DNA of 25,806 nucleotides from Pasteurellaceae bacterium (GTDB lineage Bacteria; Pseudomonadota; Gammaproteobacteria; Enterobacterales; Pasteurellaceae), in assembly GCA_900756875.1 (NCBI GenBank), contig CAAELW010000147.1, positions 1 through 25,806 on the forward strand, read 5' to 3'. The notes beneath the pieces were generated by a model, which saw only the letters and a list, made by a program, of their open reading frames with translations, was not told where the DNA came from and searched no databases. This document shows, one piece after another, positions 1 to 8,369 of this stretch. Each line of letters begins with the position of its first letter. Position 1 is the stretch's first letter. The position numbers and the translations under genes are program-made.

Positions 1-1185
1 CGTGAAGTTGCAACCATGGATGATGGCTTAGTCTTCGGTGGTAACACAGGAGAAGCACACAAAGCAGCACTTGGTACTCAAGTAAATGTTAAAGGTAATA
101 CAACCAATACTGATTGGAACAAGTTTGATGCTGGTAAAAACATTATGACTCAAGTTAACGGTAATACCATTACGGTGGGATTAGCGAAAGACTTAGATGT
201 TGATAATGTAACTGTTGCTAACAATGTAACTGCTAAAGGTACAATCTCAGCACCAACCATTAAAGCTGGTGATACAACCATCCAAAATGGTGTAGTGACT
301 AACTTAACACATCATATTGACAACCCAACAACAGTTGTGGATGACAAAGTGTTAAATATCACTGATGAGAAGAAAAAAGAAGCAGCAACAGTTCGTGATG
401 TATTGAACTCAGGCTGGAACTTACAAGCAAATGGTAAACCGGTTGATGCAGTAACACACGGCAACAACGTGAACTTTGCAAGTGATAAAGGTACTGTGAC
501 AGTTAAAGCGAACTCAGATGGTAAAACATCTGTTGTAAACTTAGATGTTAACGTTGATAACGATACCATCACTGTGAATAATAAAGGCCAATTAGTAGCT
601 AATGGTGCAACCAACTTTAATGTTGCAACTAAAGATGGCGGCAACAAAGTTGCTAAGAAAGGCGGAAGCTCAACAACGAAAATTACCGCAGGTAAAACAA
701 TTACTTACACTGCAGGTAAAAACATCGCGATTGAGCAAAATGGTGGCGACATCCTTGTTTCAACAACAAATGATGTAAACCACAATAGCGTAACCACAAA
801 TGACTTAACAGTTAACAAAGGTGGTAACATTGATATGGGTGGTAACCAAATTCACAACGTGAAAGCGGGTACTAAAGATACTGATGCGGTTAACGTATCT
901 CAATTGAAACAATCAATTGGTGATGTACATAAACGTATCAATAAAGTGGGTAAAGAAGCTCGCGGCGGTATCGCAGGTGCTAACGCAGCAGCAGGTTTAC
1001 CACAAGTTTACATCCCAGGTAAATCAATGGTTGCCGCTTCTGCAGGTACTTTCAAAGGTGAAAGCGCTGTAGCAGTAGGTTACTCACGCTCAAGCGACAA
1101 TGGTAAAGTTATCTTCAAACTTCAAGGTAACGCAAATACCCAAGGCGACGTAGGTGGCTCTGTGGGTGTAGGTTACCAATGGTAA
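1..1185 (+). CDS. Trimeric autotransporter adhesin, C-terminal part (5' end outside window)
   Basis: The reading frame is open from base 1, so the gene starts outside the window; the ATG at 16 is internal. The visible 394 residues are the end of a Hia/YadA-type trimeric autotransporter, an outer-membrane homotrimer used for attachment. The passenger part is rich in Asn, Thr, Gly and Val with repeated short strands typical of stalk and head repeats. Near the end, GTKDTDAVNVSQLKQ is the usual neck motif before the membrane anchor. The last ~75 residues form the YadA anchor: a helix with GGIAGANAAAGLPQ, then four strands ending in GVGYQW with a terminal aromatic residue, as needed for Bam-dependent insertion. 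A strong terminator follows. Ligand specificity cannot be judged without the head. Family call is very secure; the name (Hia, Hsf or other) is not. Confidence 0.95.
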   Translation, partial: REVATMDDGLVFGGNTGEAHKAALGTQVNVKGNTTNTDWNKFDAGKNIMTQVNGNTITVGLAKDLDVDNVTVANNVTAKGTISAPTIKAGDTTIQNGVVTNLTHHIDNPTTVVDDKVLNITDEKKKEAATVRDVLNSGWNLQANGKPVDAVTHGNNVNFASDKGTVTVKANSDGKTSVVNLDVNVDNDTITVNNKGQLVANGATNFNVATKDGGNKVAKKGGSSTTKITAGKTITYTAGKNIAIEQNGGDILVSTTNDVNHNSVTTNDLTVNKGGNIDMGGNQIHNVKAGTKDTDAVNVSQLKQSIGDVHKRINKVGKEARGGIAGANAAAGLPQVYIPGKSMVAASAGTFKGESAVAVGYSRSSDNGKVIFKLQGNANTQGDVGGSVGVGYQW

Positions 1186-1208
1186 TTTAACTTTCCATTA
1201 AAATAGAT

Positions 1209-1237
1209 AAAAACCCAGCTTCGGCTGGGTTTTTTAT
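1209..1237 (+). terminator. Rho-independent terminator of the adhesin gene
   Basis: A perfect 9-bp stem, AAACCCAGC (1211-1219) with GCTGGGTTT (1224-1232), closes a stable TTCG tetraloop and runs into a T-tract. It lies 26 bp after the adhesin stop. Confidence 0.93.
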
Positions 1238-1340
1238 TTGTACCAAATGAAGGATGAAATGGGATAGAATGAGCACGCAATAATATTTCTAAAAAATAGC
1301 TTTGTGATTAATTAGACAAACTTAAGGATATGTAACCTAA

Positions 1341-2198
1341 ATGACCACTTCAGAAAAAATGAATATTGCGTTTGCGATTGATGCAAAATATACGCCCCAT
1401 TTGGAAGCATTGCTAAAATCCATTTGCTACTATAATAAGAATGTAAACTTTTATGTCTTACATAATGATATTCCACAAGAATGGTTTGAGGGTATTCAAT
1501 TTAAATTAGAGAAAATGGGTTATAACCTATTTTCTATTCGTATTTCTGACGATATTTTTAAAGATTATAAGACGCTAGAACATATCTCTTCATCGAGTAG
1601 TTATTATCGTCTCATGATCCCAAAATTGATTAATCAAGATCGTGTCTTGTATTTAGATTCAGATATTATTGTGAATGGTTCATTATCTGATTTTTATTAT
1701 AGCGATCTTAATGGTGCACCCGTTGGTGTAGTGAAGGATTATGGGATGGGGGAACACTTTCCGTTTCCTTATTTAGATGTATCAGTTTCCAGAAATTATT
1801 TTAATAGCGGCGTTCTACTGATTGATTGTGCTAAGTGGCGAAATGAAGGTTTAGTTGATACATTATTGAAAACTATTGAAGAGTATGGCGATCAAGTTTT
1901 ATACGGGGATCAGTGTATTTTGAATATTGTTTTACGGGAAAAGGCAAAATATTATAGTTTCACTGAAAATGCGCAGGTGCAATATATTGAAAAAATTAAA
2001 CGTGAACGTGGCATTACTCAAGTTAATCTCAATATTCCACCTCTTATTATCCATTATGCTGCAAAGCATAAGCCTTGGGATAATTATAACCCGACATTAT
2101 TTGAACGTGAAAAATATTGGTTTTTCCGCCATCTAGATTGGTCTTATCTTATTATGCAACCGAATAAGATTTTATGGTTTGATCTTAATTCTAGATAA
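1341..2198 (+). CDS. Glycosyltransferase family 8 (LgtC-like), 285 aa
   Basis: This is a GT8 retaining glycosyltransferase, the family of LgtC, which adds galactose to lipooligosaccharide from UDP-galactose. Visible motifs in order: N-terminal NIAFAIDAKY nucleotide-binding strand, the metal-binding DxD in VLYLDSDIIVNG (~residue 102), NYFNSGVLLIDC (~155), GDQCILN (~190) and HYAAKHKPW (~240), all standard GT8 active-site elements. Its length is close to LgtC. The ATG at 1341 has AAGGA 12 bp upstream; an internal ATG at 1359 is a possible alternative start. There is no tetranucleotide repeat in or before the gene, unlike phase-variable H. influenzae lgtC. It follows the adhesin gene after a terminator and ends exactly where the convergent GT2 gene ends. 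The acceptor is unknown: lipooligosaccharide is the default, glycosylation of the adjacent adhesin is speculative. Confidence 0.9.
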   Translation: MTTSEKMNIAFAIDAKYTPHLEALLKSICYYNKNVNFYVLHNDIPQEWFEGIQFKLEKMGYNLFSIRISDDIFKDYKTLEHISSSSSYYRLMIPKLINQDRVLYLDSDIIVNGSLSDFYYSDLNGAPVGVVKDYGMGEHFPFPYLDVSVSRNYFNSGVLLIDCAKWRNEGLVDTLLKTIEEYGDQVLYGDQCILNIVLREKAKYYSFTENAQVQYIEKIKRERGITQVNLNIPPLIIHYAAKHKPWDNYNPTLFEREKYWFFRHLDWSYLIMQPNKILWFDLNSR

Positions 2199-3173
2199 CT
2201 AGCGTAATTTCTCAGCAAGGTCGAGGATGAGTTTTGCGAGTACAGGAAGTGGATCGTTATTTATGAGATCTTGGTATTTCAATTCTAACTTTGTTGCACG
2301 TAATGGCTGTTTACGTGCAACTTGTGTATGTTCAGCATCAGATGCACGATAGTTATAGGCAATAAGGCGGAGTTCATCAAGTGATATGTCAAGATTATGA
2401 GCGAGTAAATCACGTAATTGATTTTCCCAGGCTGAATCACGATATCCCTTTTTCTCCATCACCATCGTGATAGATTTTTCCAAGACTTTTTTAATTTGCT
2501 GAATTGTTGAGCGAATAGGGTAATGCCCTAGCCATAAATCATTCGTTTCAATGAATTCTGCATTAAATCGATTAATGAACCAATAATAGAATTGTTGGTT
2601 ATTTGAACCAATAAATACGATACTTTGGACTTCTTTGCCTTCTTTATCTCGTACGGAATGACTACCTATAGTCAATATACAGGTTTCTGCAATCACTCGT
2701 GGAATAATGACTTTTGGGGTGAGAATTTCTTCTTTCCGTTGATCGGTAAAATGAAAAATAAAATCAGGATCATATTCGGTGGAATGCGGTAGATAGCCTC
2801 GCCAGGTATACATGCCTACGCGATTTTGAGGAATAAGAGTAAGGAAAGCGTTCAATTTCTCACGAGAAGGACAATAAATAAACTCATCTGCATCAAGTGG
2901 AAAAATATAATCAATGTCAGCATCATTATTGAGAATATGCTGCATCATATGATTTAATACGCGTTCAGGGGCAAATTCGAGTTCATTGTAATGATAGATA
3001 TGAATTGGTAGTCCCTCTTGCTTAAGAAGAGTGAGAATTTCACGCGTATTGTCACTGCTATTGTGGTCAATAATATGAAGTTCATCTAATAAGGTTAAAT
3101 TGTGTCGAATAAAAGTTTCAATAACATCACTTTCATTACGAACCATACTTAAGCCAACTAGTTTTTTATTCAT
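2199..3173 (-). CDS. Glycosyltransferase family 2-like protein, 324 aa
   Basis: The N-terminal ~110 residues have a GT-A fold signature of the GT2-like family (PF13704 type): LSMVRNESDVIETFIRHN, then DHNSSDNT, and the acidic metal-binding site PLDADEF (~residue 95). A cytosolic inverting sugar transferase is expected; no membrane segment or signal peptide is seen. The C-terminal half, with an HYPIRS motif and Arg/Lys-rich helices, is less familiar. It is the second gene of a minus-strand pair: the 375-aa GT2 gene ends 33 bp upstream. Its stop codon abuts the stop of the plus-strand GT8 gene with no bases between. Donor and acceptor cannot be told from sequence; lipooligosaccharide outer core or a protein glycan are the options. 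Confidence 0.85.
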   Translation of the reverse strand: MNKKLVGLSMVRNESDVIETFIRHNLTLLDELHIIDHNSSDNTREILTLLKQEGLPIHIYHYNELEFAPERVLNHMMQHILNNDADIDYIFPLDADEFIYCPSREKLNAFLTLIPQNRVGMYTWRGYLPHSTEYDPDFIFHFTDQRKEEILTPKVIIPRVIAETCILTIGSHSVRDKEGKEVQSIVFIGSNNQQFYYWFINRFNAEFIETNDLWLGHYPIRSTIQQIKKVLEKSITMVMEKKGYRDSAWENQLRDLLAHNLDISLDELRLIAYNYRASDAEHTQVARKQPLRATKLELKYQDLINNDPLPVLAKLILDLAEKLR

Positions 3174-3206
3174 CTCTATTTACCTTGCATTGAACGCCTA
3201 ATATTT

Positions 3207-4334
3207 TTAAAGATGCTCTTTTGCTAACTTCAAATTGTCTAGTAGCACTTTTCTATTTGGTTCAGGTACTGCTGGATTAAATAATAATTCGACGCAAAGA
3301 TCATGGCAAAGCTGATAATTTCCCACCGAATTGGCACTCATAGCCAATTCCTCTTTAGCTTTCCATTCATAAACAGCGTGATCCACAAAAAGAATATCTT
3401 TACTTAGCGGGATGTTTGCCGCCACAGTTGCATAAATATAAGCCAGTCTGGCTTTGTTGTGGTAACGTAATTGGCGAGCTAAATGATAAAGACTTTCCGC
3501 ACGTTGTGGGCGATATTCATAAGTAGCCAATAATAAATTTTGTATCTCATTGAGTGAGGCATTTAATTCAATTTTTAATAGAGCAATTTGGAGAAGAGAA
3601 TAATAAACTTCTTCATACCAGCCCCCTAAATTTGCACGTTTGGCATACCACTCAATAGCCTTTTCAGGCATATCTGCATCACGATAAGATTGTGCAGTAT
3701 AAAACGCATAGCGATCTTTAAGATCTTCATCTTCAGGTGAGTAGAAGGCTTTTTCTAACACTTGAGCGTCTTGGAAATATTTTTGTGGATTGTTGCTACG
3801 AGCCCCAAAACGCCCACTAATCACATAATAATCACCAAAGATTTTTTGCTCCACAACGGTTTTTTTACGTTGTTCGACAAATTCATGCAATACGCCACGC
3901 CAGTAGAATGAGCCATCATTACGAAACATAAGCGTACGGAAATAAACATTTGCACCCGTTACACTATTTGCCATGCGGAAATAATAGCGATCGCTCGTTA
4001 GTTCTTCAGGTAATACAAAGTTTCCTTCAAAACGATCATCGGCATCGAAGATTAATACATAATCTGTTTTTCCTTGTGCATGTTGTAGTGCACAATTTCG
4101 GTTATGGGCAAAGTTAACCCATTCATCGTGATGAATTTCGCCTTGAATACCTTTTTCATCAAAGAATTGTTTAATAATGTCTGCAGTGTTGTCGTCTGAT
4201 CCTGTATCACTAATGACATAATAATCTAATGGAACATGAGAAATAATGTTCTCTAATGTATCTCGGATGATAGCAGATTCATTTTTGACAATCATATTCA
4301 AACAGATTGTTTTTTTATCAGTTCTTTGAGGCAT
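3207..4334 (-). CDS. Glycosyltransferase family 2 with helical-repeat C-terminus, 375 aa
   Basis: The N-terminal domain is GT2: ICLNMIVKNESAIIRDTLE, then SDTGSDDNT (~residue 45) and the DxD-type site LIFDADDRF (~95). From about residue 185 the protein is all-helical with TPR-like units (for example RYAFYTAQSYRDADMPEKAIEWYAKRA begins one), a layout known in GT2-TPR fusions where the repeats hold the acceptor. No signal peptide or membrane span is visible. It is the first gene of the minus-strand pair with the 324-aa GT2 gene. AGGA lies 3 bp before the ATG, a tight spacing, and a TATAAT-like -10 sits at 4393-4398. Acceptor unknown. Confidence 0.87.
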   Translation of the reverse strand: MPQRTDKKTICLNMIVKNESAIIRDTLENIISHVPLDYYVISDTGSDDNTADIIKQFFDEKGIQGEIHHDEWVNFAHNRNCALQHAQGKTDYVLIFDADDRFEGNFVLPEELTSDRYYFRMANSVTGANVYFRTLMFRNDGSFYWRGVLHEFVEQRKKTVVEQKIFGDYYVISGRFGARSNNPQKYFQDAQVLEKAFYSPEDEDLKDRYAFYTAQSYRDADMPEKAIEWYAKRANLGGWYEEVYYSLLQIALLKIELNASLNEIQNLLLATYEYRPQRAESLYHLARQLRYHNKARLAYIYATVAANIPLSKDILFVDHAVYEWKAKEELAMSANSVGNYQLCHDLCVELLFNPAVPEPNRKVLLDNLKLAKEHL

Positions 4335-4392
4335 TTTCCTATCTCTTATGTTTATTATTCATTCAAATTTATTTCTCTTTAGAGCTGAGGGC

Positions 4393-4398
4393 ATTATA
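4393..4398 (-). promoter_or_regulatory. Possible -10 element for the GT2 pair
   Basis: On the minus strand this reads TATAAT, 59 bp upstream of the 375-aa GT2 start. I do not see a convincing -35 at 16-18 bp, so the promoter may be weak or activator dependent. Confidence 0.35.
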
Positions 4399-4439
4399 GC
4401 GAAAATACATTCTGCTTGCTGAAAATTATGCGGAAAATG

Positions 4440-4448
4440 ACCGCACTT
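4440..4448 (-). repeat. Uptake signal sequence (USS)
   Basis: ACCGCACTT followed by a T-run lies in the divergent region between the GT2 pair and gor. It is the first USS in the window; the 4.4 kb to its left has none. Confidence 0.95.
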
Positions 4449-4551
4449 TTTCTCGCATATAGACAATTCCAATCACATCAATTTATAGCTTTCTTCTTCA
4501 CTTTTAGGCACAATAGAGCAAAATTCCAATGAGTAAAAAAGGGTAATGAAA

Positions 4552-5922
4552 ATGACTAAACATTATGATTATATTGCGATCGGTGGCGGTTCCGGCGGGA
4601 TTGCCTCAATTAACCGTGCGGCAAGCTATGGCAAAAAATGTGCGATTATCGAAGCAAAACATCTCGGTGGTACTTGTGTGAACGTAGGTTGTGTACCAAA
4701 AAAAGTGATGTTCTATGGCGCACAAATTGCAGAAGCGATTAATAACTATGCACCCGCTTATGGTTTTGATGTAGAAGTGAAAAAGTTTGATTACGCGAAA
4801 TTAGTCGAAAGTCGTCAAGCTTACATCGGTCGTATTCATACCTCTTACAATAATGTATTAGCAAAAAACAACGTGGATGTATTTAATGGTTTTGCACGTT
4901 TTAAAGATGCGAAAACCATTGAAGTGAGCTATGCAGATGGTTCAACAGAATTAGTGACTGCCGATCATATCTTAATTGCGACAGGTGGTCGCCCAAGTAT
5001 TCCTGCGGTAAAAGGCGCAGAATACGGGATTGATTCAAATGGTGTCTTTGCTTTAAATGAATTACCAAAACGTGTCGCAGTAGTAGGTGCGGGTTATATT
5101 GCCGTTGAATTAGCGGGTGTTTTAAATAGCTTAGGCAGCGAAACCCATTTATTTGTGCGCCAACATGCCCCATTGCGTAATCAAGATCCATTAATTGTCG
5201 AAACCTTAGTTGAAGTGTTAGCACAAGATGGTATCCAATTACATACTAAAGCATTGCCTGAAGAAGTCGTGAAAAATGCGGATGGTTCGCTTACCTTGAA
5301 ATTACAAGATGGCCGTGAAACCACGGTGGATACGTTAATTTGGGCGATTGGCCGTGAACCGGCAACGGATGTGATTAATCTTGAAGTAACTGGTGTGAAA
5401 ACTAATTCACGCGGACAAATTATTGTCGATAAATATCAAAATACAAACGTACCTGGCATTTATGCGGTAGGTGATATTATCGAAGGTGGTATTGAATTAA
5501 CACCGGTTGCCGTGGCGGCAGGTCGTCGTTTGTCTGAGCGTTTATTCAATAACAAACCAAATGAGCATTTAGATTACAATCTTGTACCAACGGTTGTGTT
5601 TAGCCATCCGCCAATCGGTACAGTGGGTTTAACTGAACCACAAGCGATTGAGCAATATGGCGAAGAAAATGTGAAAGTGTATAAATCTTCTTTCACGGCA
5701 ATGTACACCGCTGTCACTGAACATCGCCAACCTTGTCGCATGAAATTAGTTTGTGCCGGCAAAGAAGAGAAAATCGTGGGTTTACACGGCATTGGTTTCG
5801 GTGTGGATGAAATGATTCAAGGTTTTGCTGTGGCGATCAAAATGGGCGCAACGAAAGCAGATTTTGATAATACCGTTGCAATTCACCCAACAGGTTCAGA
5901 AGAATTTGTGACAATGCGTTAA
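4552..5922 (+). CDS. gor: Glutathione-disulfide reductase
   Basis: This cytosolic FAD enzyme reduces oxidised glutathione with NADPH. The protein aligns with E. coli Gor from its first residues. I place the start at 4552, not at the ATG at 4546: AAGGG at 4539-4543 is 8 bp before 4552 and too close to 4546, and the E. coli protein also begins MTKHYDY. This gives 456 residues against about 450 in E. coli. Visible parts: FAD-binding GGGSGG (~11-16); redox-active disulfide GTCVNVGC with C42 and C47; NADPH-binding [11 protein letters not shown] (~180); the two arginines of [10 protein letters not shown] that favour NADPH over NADH; second FAD motif YAVGD; and the C-terminal HPTGSEEF with catalytic His and Glu. 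It stands alone and ends at a USS-pair terminator shared with the convergent amidotransferase gene. Confidence 0.97.
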   Translation: MTKHYDYIAIGGGSGGIASINRAASYGKKCAIIEAKHLGGTCVNVGCVPKKVMFYGAQIAEAINNYAPAYGFDVEVKKFDYAKLVESRQAYIGRIHTSYNNVLAKNNVDVFNGFARFKDAKTIEVSYADGSTELVTADHILIATGGRPSIPAVKGAEYGIDSNGVFALNELPKRVAVVGAGYIAVELAGVLNSLGSETHLFVRQHAPLRNQDPLIVETLVEVLAQDGIQLHTKALPEEVVKNADGSLTLKLQDGRETTVDTLIWAIGREPATDVINLEVTGVKTNSRGQIIVDKYQNTNVPGIYAVGDIIEGGIELTPVAVAAGRRLSERLFNNKPNEHLDYNLVPTVVFSHPPIGTVGLTEPQAIEQYGEENVKVYKSSFTAMYTAVTEHRQPCRMKLVCAGKEEKIVGLHGIGFGVDEMIQGFAVAIKMGATKADFDNTVAIHPTGSEEFVTMR

Positions 5923-5932
5923 TTGCAGATAA

Positions 5933-5976
5933 AAAAAGTGCGGTCAAAATCTCTGATGCTTTTGACCGCACTTTTT
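5933..5976. terminator. Bidirectional terminator made of two inverted USS copies
   Basis: AAAAAGTGCGGTCAAAA (5933-5949) pairs with TTTTGACCGCACTTTTT (5960-5976) around a 10-base loop. Both arms hold a full USS (5936-5944 and 5965-5973). A- and T-runs flank the stem on both sides, so it can end gor on + and the amidotransferase on -. Confidence 0.92.
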
Positions 5977-5990
5977 ATTGTGATTTGTTA

Positions 5991-6818
5991 TTAGGCTGCA
6001 GCGCGATTGCCTAATGTACCATCATCTTCCATTTCTTTAGCCACGCCGACGACCTCAGCAATTTTGTCCCCTTCTTTGAAGAAGACAAAACCACCATGTT
6101 CCATTTTGACCCAAGGTTCATCTTTGGTGAGCGGGAATGTCGTAATGATCGTGACTTTGTCGCCATCTTTCGCATAATCATTAAAATCGATGACACCATC
6201 ATCATCAATGCGATGCGCTTTACCAAAAGGGGCTTTACGCGTTAAATAATGCAAATTAGTTGAGCAGTGGGCGATCATCCATTCTCCGTTTGAAAGAATG
6301 AAGTTAAAGGTCCCTTTTTGTGAAAGCTCTTTGGTAATATCTTGAATAGCTTTAAAAATTTCCATTTCAGAAGGTTTACGACGGAAGCGATTTTTCAAAT
6401 ATTCCGCCATATAACAAAATGCCGTTTCTGAATCCGTTGAGCCAATAGGCTGGCAGAAACTTTCAGACATATCCGGTAGGTCTTTTAAATTACCGTTGTG
6501 AGCAAACACCCAGTTTTGTCCCCAAATTTCACGAATAAAGGGATGGGTATTTTCAATAGTGACACCGCCTTGCGTTGCTTTGCGAATGTGAGCAATCACA
6601 TTGAGCGATTTAATTTTGTATTGTTTTACACAATCCGCAATAGGGGATTGTGATGCTGCGTGGTTATCGCGAAAAATACGCACACCACGACCTTCAAAAA
6701 AAGCGATACCGAAGCCATCTGAATGGCAGTCGGTAAGACCAGCACGACGACGGAAACCTTCAAAAGAAAAGACAATATCCGTCGGTGTATTACAGTTCAT
6801 TCCGAGTAATTGGCACAT
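5991..6818 (-). CDS. yafJ: Class II glutamine amidotransferase, YafJ-like, 275 aa
   Basis: The protein starts MCQLLGMNC; Cys2 becomes the N-terminal nucleophile of class II (Ntn) glutamine amidotransferases after Met removal. Further active-site motifs are HSDGFGIAFFEG (~residue 33), AHIRKAT (~76) and FAHNGNL (~108), which bind glutamine and shape the oxyanion hole. There is no synthase or isomerase domain behind the ~250-residue amidase domain, matching stand-alone YafJ/YafJ-like proteins. The physiological acceptor is unknown in the family, and it is not clear that ammonia transfer rather than hydrolysis is the real role. It is monocistronic, converging on gor. The YafJ call is by overall resemblance; family call is secure. 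Confidence 0.9.
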   Translation of the reverse strand: MCQLLGMNCNTPTDIVFSFEGFRRRAGLTDCHSDGFGIAFFEGRGVRIFRDNHAASQSPIADCVKQYKIKSLNVIAHIRKATQGGVTIENTHPFIREIWGQNWVFAHNGNLKDLPDMSESFCQPIGSTDSETAFCYMAEYLKNRFRRKPSEMEIFKAIQDITKELSQKGTFNFILSNGEWMIAHCSTNLHYLTRKAPFGKAHRIDDDGVIDFNDYAKDGDKVTIITTFPLTKDEPWVKMEHGGFVFFKEGDKIAEVVGVAKEMEDDGTLGNRAAA

Positions 6819-6868
6819 AAATTCCTACAACTTATTTTTATAATTTTATACCCTTATAATATGTGCTG

Positions 6869-6897
6869 ATTTAACACCATAATGCGTTGAAATTCAA
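6869..6897 (-). promoter_or_regulatory. Possible promoter of the amidotransferase gene
   Basis: Minus strand: -35 TTGAAT (6897-6892), 17-bp spacer, -10 TTAAAT (6874-6869). A rival TATAAT-like stretch is nearby, so the exact start is open. Confidence 0.35.
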
Positions 6898-6992
6898 GAT
6901 GGATAACAAAGGATTTTTAGAAGAAAATGTTACATAAAATAACCTGAGAATCTTTCTGATCTGAAGGCTAGGGATGAGCACTTTATTAAGGC

Positions 6993-7022
6993 AATAAAAA
7001 AGGCGTGTTTATCACGCCTTTT
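6993..7022 (-). terminator. Terminator of the yhhQ-MFS unit
   Basis: AAAAGGCGTG (6998-7007) pairs with CACGCCTTTT (7013-7022) around TTTAT. On the minus strand the stem is followed by a T-run, 17 bp after the MFS stop. Confidence 0.9.
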
Positions 7023-7038
7023 GTTATATTTTTTTAGA

Positions 7039-8355
7039 TTATGCTTTAATTTCTGAGCGGCTTTTTAAGAAAAAGAGAGCGATAGTTGAGATCAGCATAA
7101 CGAAGCCAACGCCAACATATAAACTCTGTTTATCCCAACCCATATCTAATAATTGACCCGCAATCGTCGGGGCAAGAATCGCGCCAATACGACCGATACC
7201 AATCGACCAGCCCACACCGGTGCTACGAATATCGGCATCATAAGTAAGTGGATTTAAGGTATAAAGACCGCTGATACAGCCATTCATGAGCGCTCCAACT
7301 AAAATACCGAATACCATCGCAATCCATAAAACGGATGAAGATAGGATAAAGGTAATGATCGCGGCGGAAGATAATATGGTGAATAAAATCAACACGCCGC
7401 GTGCAGTCCAACGACTAGCCAGTAAGCCGTAGATTAGGGCGCCACAAGTGCCACCTAATGAGATCATCATCCCTACGCTTACACTTTGCTCTGTCGTCAT
7501 GCCCGCTTCTTTTAATAAGGCTGGCGTCCATGAGCTAATAAAATAGAAGCTGAACATGATCGCAAAGAAAGCTGTCCAGATTAGCAAAGTGGAATGTAAG
7601 TATTTTTCGCTAAATAATTGGCTAATAGGCAATTTAGTCTTAAGTTTTTCCGCTTTTTTTGGGAGTTTCCAATTACTGTCTAAACCTATTCTTTTTGCGA
7701 TTAAATTTAACCGCACTTCTGCATTTTTAGGTTGTTTGGAGGTGAGGAAGTCAATGGATTCCGGTAACCAAATAAATAAAACCACTAAAAGTAAACCGGT
7801 CAAGATAGCACCCGCTAAAAACACGGAACGCCAGCCATATTCACCTTGCAACATCACGGCGAACATACCACCTAATACCGCACCGATACCAAAACCTGCA
7901 GCATAGACACTGATCGCAAAGCTACGCCATTTACGAGAGGAGTATTCGCTGGTGATCACGTTTGTGCCCACTAAAATACCGCCGACACCAAGACCGGTGA
8001 TAACGCGCCAGAAACCGAGCCATTGATATTGTGAGATAAACGCCGAGCCTAACATCCCGATAGCGGAGAGTGATACTGCCATTAATAACAATGGGCGACG
8101 ACCAATTTTATCCGCAAGTGGTGCAAGGAAAAGTGAGCCGGCAGTCATCCCAAACAAGCCGGCACTTAATAAATAACCTAACTCAATCCCCGTAAGGCCA
8201 AATTCGCCACGAATGGCTGTTGCGGTGAAGGCGAGGGCTAATACATCGAAGCCGTCAAGTAAATTCATGATGGCAGCCATGACCACAATCATCCATTGAT
8301 AAGCCCCCATTGGGCTTTGTTCTATTTTGGCTCTAAGAGAAAGCGTTTCGGTCAT
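7039..8355 (-). CDS. MFS transporter, AAHS (aromatic acid:H+ symporter) type, 438 aa
   Basis: A 12-helix major facilitator. The first helix carries LLDGFDVLAL; the DGFD motif is typical of the AAHS family (PcaK, BenK, MhpT). Loop 2-3 has the MFS signature LADKIGRRP and the 4-5 region SEYSSRKWR. The central cytoplasmic loop (~residues 205-245, lysine-rich) contains a USS. Start at 8355 is supported by AAGGA 7 bp upstream. It follows yhhQ by only 14 bp with no terminator between, so it should be transcribed from the preQ1-riboswitch promoter. Known AAHS substrates are benzoate-like acids, but this context suggests a substrate linked to queuosine precursors or deazapurines; that is inference. 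No aromatic-degradation gene is nearby. Confidence 0.88.
   Translation of the reverse strand: MTETLSLRAKIEQSPMGAYQWMIVVMAAIMNLLDGFDVLALAFTATAIRGEFGLTGIELGYLLSAGLFGMTAGSLFLAPLADKIGRRPLLLMAVSLSAIGMLGSAFISQYQWLGFWRVITGLGVGGILVGTNVITSEYSSRKWRSFAISVYAAGFGIGAVLGGMFAVMLQGEYGWRSVFLAGAILTGLLLVVLFIWLPESIDFLTSKQPKNAEVRLNLIAKRIGLDSNWKLPKKAEKLKTKLPISQLFSEKYLHSTLLIWTAFFAIMFSFYFISSWTPALLKEAGMTTEQSVSVGMMISLGGTCGALIYGLLASRWTARGVLILFTILSSAAIITFILSSSVLWIAMVFGILVGALMNGCISGLYTLNPLTYDADIRSTGVGWSIGIGRIGAILAPTIAGQLLDMGWDKQSLYVGVGFVMLISTIALFFLKSRSEIKA
7710..7718 (-). repeat. USS inside the MFS gene
   Basis: Read as AAGTGCGGT on the coding strand, encoding part of E-V-R-L in the variable cytoplasmic loop between helices 6 and 7. 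Confidence 0.93.
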
Positions 8356-8369
8356 TTTATTTCCTTAGG

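Noticed and set aside
312..647. Minus-strand open frame of 111 codons inside the adhesin
   Set aside because: Shadow of the adhesin repeats; hydrophobic composition without signal, ribosome site or known domain.
1241..1275. ATGA-like short repeats before the GT8 gene, a possible phase-variation tract
   Set aside because: Spacing is irregular and no exact tandem tetranucleotide is present.
4546..4551. ATG at 4546 as gor start
   Set aside because: Ribosome site is too close; ATG at 4552 has right spacing and matches the E. coli N-terminus.
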